Translations under genes and position numbers: made by a program | Assembly (NCBI GenBank): GCA_013397695.1 | Contig: VYZI01000084.1 | Location: 74,570-138,569 of the forward strand | Source: Centropus unirufus | Lineage: Eukaryota > Chordata > Aves > Cuculiformes > Centropidae | DNA length: 64,000 nt | Direction: 5' to 3' | In this document: one piece after another, positions 58,557 to 64,000 of the stretch | Layout: each line of letters begins with the position of its first letter | Position numbering within the stretch: position 1 is the first letter of the stretch | Notes under the pieces: generated by a model | Database searches by the model: none | What the model was told of the DNA's origin: nothing | The model's input: the letters and a program-made list of their open reading frames with translations, nothing else

Positions 58557-61500
58557 ATGGGCCATCGGCTCATCCGTGGTGTCTCCGGAGCGGCAGTCTT
58601 CCTTGTCAGTGTGGCTCTCCTCTCCATGCGGCACCGTGGGGCTCAGGAAACAGCTCCGTATCTGGATGTCCGCAAGGGGATGTCAGAGAAGCCAGGGCAA
58701 GGCGGCAAACCAAGTCCAGAGGATGGCACAGGAGGCACGGCCAGGGCGCAGAAGGACCTCCAAGTCCACCCATTAAAGGGATATGGAACTGAGGGAAGCC
58801 TGACCCTTGGGGACGTTTTCATAGCTGTGAAGACAACCAAGAGATTTCACCAGAGCAGGATGGAACTGCTCCTGGACACGTGGATATCTCAGGCCAGAGA
58901 GCAGGTGAGCATATCAATTTGGACTAGAAAGAGCGTATTTGGAAAAGGTGTTGCTGGGGAGGGATAAGGGCCAAAAGAAGGGGAGCGTCACCTGCCTCTA
59001 ACCTAAGCCTGACTCTTTCAGCTTGAGGTGGAGGGAAATTAATTTCCTTGTTTTTATCCACTAACGCCAGGGGCCTCAAACTGCCTCAGCCATTCCAAAC
59101 TGAGAGCATAAACCATCCAGGCTCTGTATGAAATGGTGGTTTTCTACCTCCTAGTGCCATGAGTTTGCTATGTTTCAAGATGAGTGGCTCCACTTGGCTC
59201 CTCATCAGGTTGCCCACACTGCGCCTGTGACCCTTGCCATGGAGAGCGGGGTGCAGCAGACAGGAGAGCGAGGCCGGAGGATCTGGAGGCCTCCTGGAGC
59301 GTTTGCAGCCCTGTTCGCTCCCCAGCATATCGGCACAGAACATGCCTTGCTTTCCTGGGCAGATCCCCTCACGTGCATCATCTTGAAGTGATGTGAGGGC
59401 ATATGTGGTTTTTTAAATATTTTTTTTTTCAGCTGGGATTCTGATGTTTTATTTCTTTGCTAAATTGAAGTTTGGAGAGTTTTCTTCCTGTTAGGAGAAC
59501 TGATGTAGGGCACCGTGTTGGTGGTGCTGTGCAGACTGGCTTACTGGTGGGTAGAAGCTCTCCTGAGAGCCTGGTACTTCTCTTCCTTGCAGAGCTGCTA
59601 CTCAAGAAAGAAGAAACCCCATGGCTGCCCCTAAAGAGTATTCTTTTTTTTTTTTTTTACCTCTGCCAGTGTGTGATAAGTGCCTGGAAGAAAAATTCAG
59701 GCCTCAGTGTGGAAGGGGGATGGGGGCAGAGGGATCGGGTAGGAGAGTGCTTGAAGCAATGCGATGTTTTCTGGGTATGGTTGGTTTTCCACTTCACGGT
59801 GCTACAACTGTCTGGTCTGCTGCGGTTGTCACAGGAAGCCATGCCCTATTTTGAGCACACTTCCTCTCCCGTTTGCTTGTCCCTCTCAGATTCTGAGATG
59901 CCTTGCTTCCTCCTCTAGATGCACTTCTCTCTGCTTGACCTCAGTCCAGCTGCTTTTTGGAGAAACTAAACCAAACGGCATGGCCACACTGGCATTAAGA
60001 TAATGCGACTGGGGCTTTTGCAGTGGGTTTTTCAAGAGCAGCTCACTTTTCCCTCCTCGTGCGTTTGACAAATACAAGCCTGGCCATTCCTCTGATGACA
60101 GGAATTAGATACTGCTGCCCCATGTTCATCTGGCCCTCTGTTTGGCAGGCATATGATGTACAGACCTGGCAAGAGGTGCTGAATTTTCCATGCTGATGCC
60201 AACAGAAAACTCCACAGACTGAGCAGGAGAATAGGAAGGAAGGGTAGAGCAGGAACGTCAGTAATTTTTAAACTGTTTTTTCACTGTTATCAGGTTTGTT
60301 CCAAGCTCAGTGTTTTCCTCCCCTCTCCCCAATTTTCCATGTTTTTCTTCTGCTTTTTTTACTCCCCCTGGAGGGCAGGGGAGTGGGGGTGGGAAGGGAG
60401 GTAAAGAGAAGTACATGAAAGTCTAACACCTCTGTTTAAAAAGTAAAATATACTGGTACTGAAGGGTTTTTTTGGGAGGGAAAGGGTTAGTTTTGAAAAA
60501 AAAAAAAGGCAACATAGAAACCTCGCTTGGCAAAAAAAGGACATATTTTAATTTGCAAAAGATATTTAATGTTGTGGGGCCAGGGATAGGGCACCAGACC
60601 TCCTATTATTGAGTCTTTATGTAGAGGAATAGGCCTTAAGAGCCAGTCTCGGGGAGATCCAGGTGTCAGAAGCCCTGAAGTGCAGAGTCTGCCTCCTCCT
60701 AGGGCTGACCCACTGTCGCGCTGTCTCACTCAACCTTACTCATGGCTGGAAACCTATTCAGTGGGTCCTTCTCTACAGGTGGCCAGTGGGTAAATTTTAG
60801 CAGCTGGCTGTGTTTCTGATGCCAAGCCAGGTTTCGGAGCTGATTGCCTGCATGTTGTCCTCCTGGAGGAAGCTACCCACACCTCACAGGTCAGGCTCAG
60901 TTGACCGTAACAGGAGGCAGGAACAGCTGGGGTTTTTATGGCTAGAACACACTGTATGGGAGCCAAATTAACTCTCCTCTGTGTTGGACTCTGTTGGGAT
61001 AGAGAATTAGAGAGTGACATTTCCCCTGAAATTGCCCTGTTTAGATAGAAGATCCGCAGCTGGTGGGAGATGGGGAACCACTTGGTAACTGGTCCACAAC
61101 AAACTTTCCACTGGAGCTTCATGTGGAAGAAATTTCAGCAAAAGGGCTTTTCCTCAGGAAAGGTTTCATCTAAACAGAAGTATTGATTTTGATGATTGTT
61201 TAGGCTGGACAGCATCTTGGAGTGGCTTACATTCGTGGCCACAGTAGTTTTGATGGGGAGAAGTCTAGGTTTCTGGCTTAAAATTTAGTTTGTTAATGTA
61301 AACTATTTCTAGCACCTCCCCTCCTTTCAAAAACCAAACACCCAACTTGTTTAAATGAGACATTTGAATGACCCACCCTGAACTGGCTTTCACATTTTTA
61401 GTGTTAACACACTGTAGATACTGAATCTGTTCTTTGGGCAGCATATAACAACAACTTTGTGAGGTGTTTGCGTTTTGGAGGGGATTTCTTCCTGGGGATG

Positions 61501-64000
61501 GGGTAACCCATGGTCTGACATGGCCAGAGACACCTTCCAAATCTCCTCCAGGGTCCATTAGAATGGACAACAATGTCTGGTGTCTCCTTGAGAAAGGCCC
61601 AAGTATCTGCACCAAATGGTCTCCAGGCAGATTTTAGCCAGGGACTTTCTCTCCCATCCTGGCTGTTGTATGTGGCTTTGCTGAAGGACGCATGGCAGTG
61701 GTCACTCAGATGCTGGCAGCAGCTGCTGTTCCAGGTTGCCCACTTTTAGGAGTGTGAGGGATAGAGAGACAAGGAGGCAGGCAGCTGCCTGTGCTATTGC
61801 GATCTCCTCCTATGAGCCAGGGCACATACTCCAACATGTCCGGAGTGCTGTAGCCAGGTGTGCCATGGATATCAGAGTCCGGGAGAGCCAGAAAAATCCG
61901 ATTTTCCTAGTCCTCACACAGATAGCTCCCTTTTTTCGGTTATTTTGGACAGTCTGGTGTTCCCCGCAGTGACAATGTTCCTTCATCCCTGGGTTCCCAC
62001 AGAGATATGTTGGGTGTCTGCAAAAAAACATTTCCCACCTTGCATCAAGAGGAAAGTGAGAACTTTGGAATATTTTCACAAGTAGAAAATCTGTGAAAAG
62101 ATGCAGATTCCTATTTTAAGTTGATTAGATATGATGTTTATTAGACACATGGTTTCTAGTCGGTTTTATATCTGTAAGCCCGTCATTTCCAGCACCAATA
62201 TCTCTGGGTTGGGTTTTGTTTGTTCTTTTTTTGAAATGTGAGAAAGTTTCACCGGTTTCAGAATTTTTGTTTTCTTAAGACAAAATATTTGTCATAGTGG
62301 AAATTTCTGGCTCTGAAATGCTGGCCAGGGAAATCCCGTGCTACTGACAATCCCTGCCTTGCCTGAAGGTTGCGTTACTGTTCCCTGACCCAGAGTGACT
62401 CGTTTACCAGAGGCTTAGCTAATTGCTTCTTGTCCCGTGATCACCTTGGAAGTGGTTTTAACCGGGAGACCTTACCAGTGAGGTGGGGTAGGAATGGGTG
62501 TGTTGCTGCAGCTCAGCTGTTGGAGGGTAATTTGCCAAGTACATTTGAGATCACGAAACCGTCCCGCTATCTCTGCTTGAGCCAGGTGTTCTCTGAGGAT
62601 TCTTCACTGCCTGCCTCTCATGTGCAGAACATTTCTCTTGCCGTGTCCTCCTGATGGGGACGTGTCTCCCAAATGCTGGGTGGATGTGGGGAGAAGGAGA
62701 GACTCGTCTTGTCAGAGCCTCTGGGAGCAATGACAGCTCCTGGAGCTGTTGTCTGCCTGCCTCTCGTCCCCTTTGTTCCTTTCCAGGTGCTTCGTTTAAC
62801 CAGCCTGCAGGCAGCTGGTGGAGAGACTGTTTATGGCTCGCGACTCCTTTTTTATTTCATGAAAGCTCATTTTCTGCCTGAGGAAAGCTTTTCTCCACCA
62901 GCCCTGATCCCTGCCTGGCCCTGAAGAGGGGGAGATGTGCCACATAATGGCAGTGAGGGGGATTAGAGAGGCCTGGGGGTGGAGGAAAAGAAGGAGGAGG
63001 CGGGAAGTGGCAGGGGGCTGTGCACACTTAACACACAAACAGATGTTCTTTTAACCCGAGCTTTCCACCATGGTGCTTTCATTTTCCTACCAGTCACACT
63101 TAAGACAGCCCTCCCTCAACCCATCGCTCTGTGCCTTGGATCCCTTTCTCCCTGTTGCCAGGGTGGTGGGGAGGAGAAATACAGCCACACAAGTGCTGCT
63201 GATGATGCAGCCGTCCCTTTGCTCATCCGGTGTCTGGGAGGGGGGCATGGCAGCAGGGGGATGTCTTGGGGTGACCACAGCAAGCGAGTCCAGGTGCGGG
63301 GAGGAAGAAGTGGGTGGCCAGGAGCAGCATCAGCCTCAGCCCTGAGAGTAATCTCCTTTCCTCATTTCCCTAGACTTATGTCTTCACCGACGAAGAGGAT
63401 GAAGCCCTGAAAAGGAGAATGGGTAACAAACTGTCCTATAACACCACCTTCCCCTCCCTGCCTTCAGCCTCTGAACTGTGATGGCTTTGGGAGGGGTCCT
63501 GGCACCCACAAAGCCTCCAAATGATGATTATTTTTGGCTGGCTTACCCCAAGGGGTGCAGCCAACTCAAGGCAGTGAAATCTGCCTTAAAGTATCCATGG
63601 GAGGAAGCCACATGGCACAAGCAGCCTGAGAGAGAGCCCTTCAGTCCCTGCACCCTGGCTGGCAGTGGGCAGGATGGAAGTGTGTTGGCAGGAGTCCTAG
63701 TCTTGGCCAAGATGTTTGGCGTTCTCCAGGTCTCATCTCCTGGTAGGGGGAAGGATGGAACTCCTGTCACCGCAGGCTTGAATGCCTATCTGAGGGGGGG
63801 TGTGAGGAGGCTGGCTGTGAACAAACCCCTTCCCTCCTGCCCAGAGGTCCTCCCCATGACTGTGTGAAGCAGGCCAGCCCCAAGCTACAGACTCTTCTGT
63901 CCTGGCAGGTGATCACGCGATCTTCACCAACTGTTCTGCTGAGCACAGCCACCCGGCTCTCTCCTGCAAGATGGCTGCTGAGTTTGATGCCTTCCTGGCC
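58557..64000 (+). CDS. MFNG: Manic fringe, beta-1,3-N-acetylglucosaminyltransferase; exons 1-3, 3' part beyond the window
   Basis: Golgi type II membrane enzyme that adds GlcNAc to O-fucose on Notch EGF repeats and tunes ligand choice. Visible coding exons are 58557-58904 (116 codons), 63374-63422 and 63909 to the window edge (open). The start ATG has a good context (gccATGG) and gives MGHRLIRGVSGAAVFLVSVA, which aligns with human MQCRLPRGLAGALLTLL as cytoplasmic tail plus signal anchor (about residues 8-24). A variable stem follows, then the fringe catalytic domain begins at about residue 85 (LGDVFIAVKTT, LLLDTWISQAREQ, TYVFTDEEDE). The conserved glycosylation-type TNCSAEHSHP and LSCKMAAEFD come in exon 3. 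The DDD metal-binding motif and most of the catalytic domain lie to the right of the window. MFNG, not LFNG or RFNG, is chosen from the sequence and CARD10 synteny. Confidence 0.94.
58905..63373 (+). other. MFNG: MFNG intron 1 (4.47 kb)
   Basis: Donor gtgagc at 58905, acceptor ag at 63372-63373. The intron contains a poly-T run (about 59643-59658) and AT-rich patches near 60.3-60.5 and 62.1-62.3 kb. No embedded gene or recognisable transposon is seen. Confidence 0.85.

Noticed and set aside
58127..58792. 221-codon open frame overlapping MFNG exon 1
   Set aside because: Wrong frame: the MFNG frame from 58557 has the conserved signal anchor and fringe domain.

Overview
This is a vertebrate, most probably avian, nuclear genome window. 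It has multi-exon genes with GT-AG introns, compact intergenic space, very few interspersed repeats and one recognisable CR1-type LINE 3' end. Four protein genes can be supported, all by reading splice sites and matching protein families from memory: LGALS2 (+), CDC42EP1 (-), CARD10 (+) and MFNG (+, cut by the right edge). This is the gene order and relative orientation I recall for human 22q13.1 (MFNG-CARD10-CDC42EP1-LGALS2), shown here in reverse, so the block is conserved synteny. No prokaryotic-type features such as operons, RBS or CRISPR occur or are expected.

Layout. Bases 1-11.5 kb are non-coding or unassigned. They hold a short splice-flanked open stretch with a BH3-like peptide (1081-1188), a 17-bp tandem duplication, and two diverged direct copies of an unknown element (8.2 and 11.0 kb). 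LGALS2 lies at 11.5-13.8 kb (four coding exons, complete). CDC42EP1 lies on the minus strand at 16.65-18.93 kb (two coding exons, complete, 410 aa) with its 3' end facing LGALS2. From 18.9 to about 36.9 kb is the intergenic region between the divergently oriented CDC42EP1 and CARD10. It holds candidate 5' exons, promoter-like and enhancer-like motifs and pyrimidine-rich tracts, but no convincing gene. CARD10 spans 37.28-53.6 kb. I can place 20 coding exons giving 971 aa plus the stop; one or two coiled-coil exons are missing and probably lie in the 635-bp run of N (42107-42741). A CR1 fragment lies in CARD10 intron 1 and interrupts a GC-rich promoter region. From 53.6 to 57.7 kb is intergenic. 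MFNG starts at a CpG island (about 57.8-58.1 kb); exons 1-3 are present and the rest lies beyond base 64000.

The genes are not an operon. LGALS2 encodes a beta-galactoside-binding galectin. CDC42EP1 (Borg5/MSE55) encodes a Cdc42 effector that organises septins and actin. CARD10 (CARMA3) encodes the non-haematopoietic CARD-MAGUK scaffold that joins BCL10-MALT1 to NF-kB signalling. MFNG encodes a Golgi GlcNAc-transferase that modifies Notch. All identifications rest on reading translated exons by eye; no database search was run.
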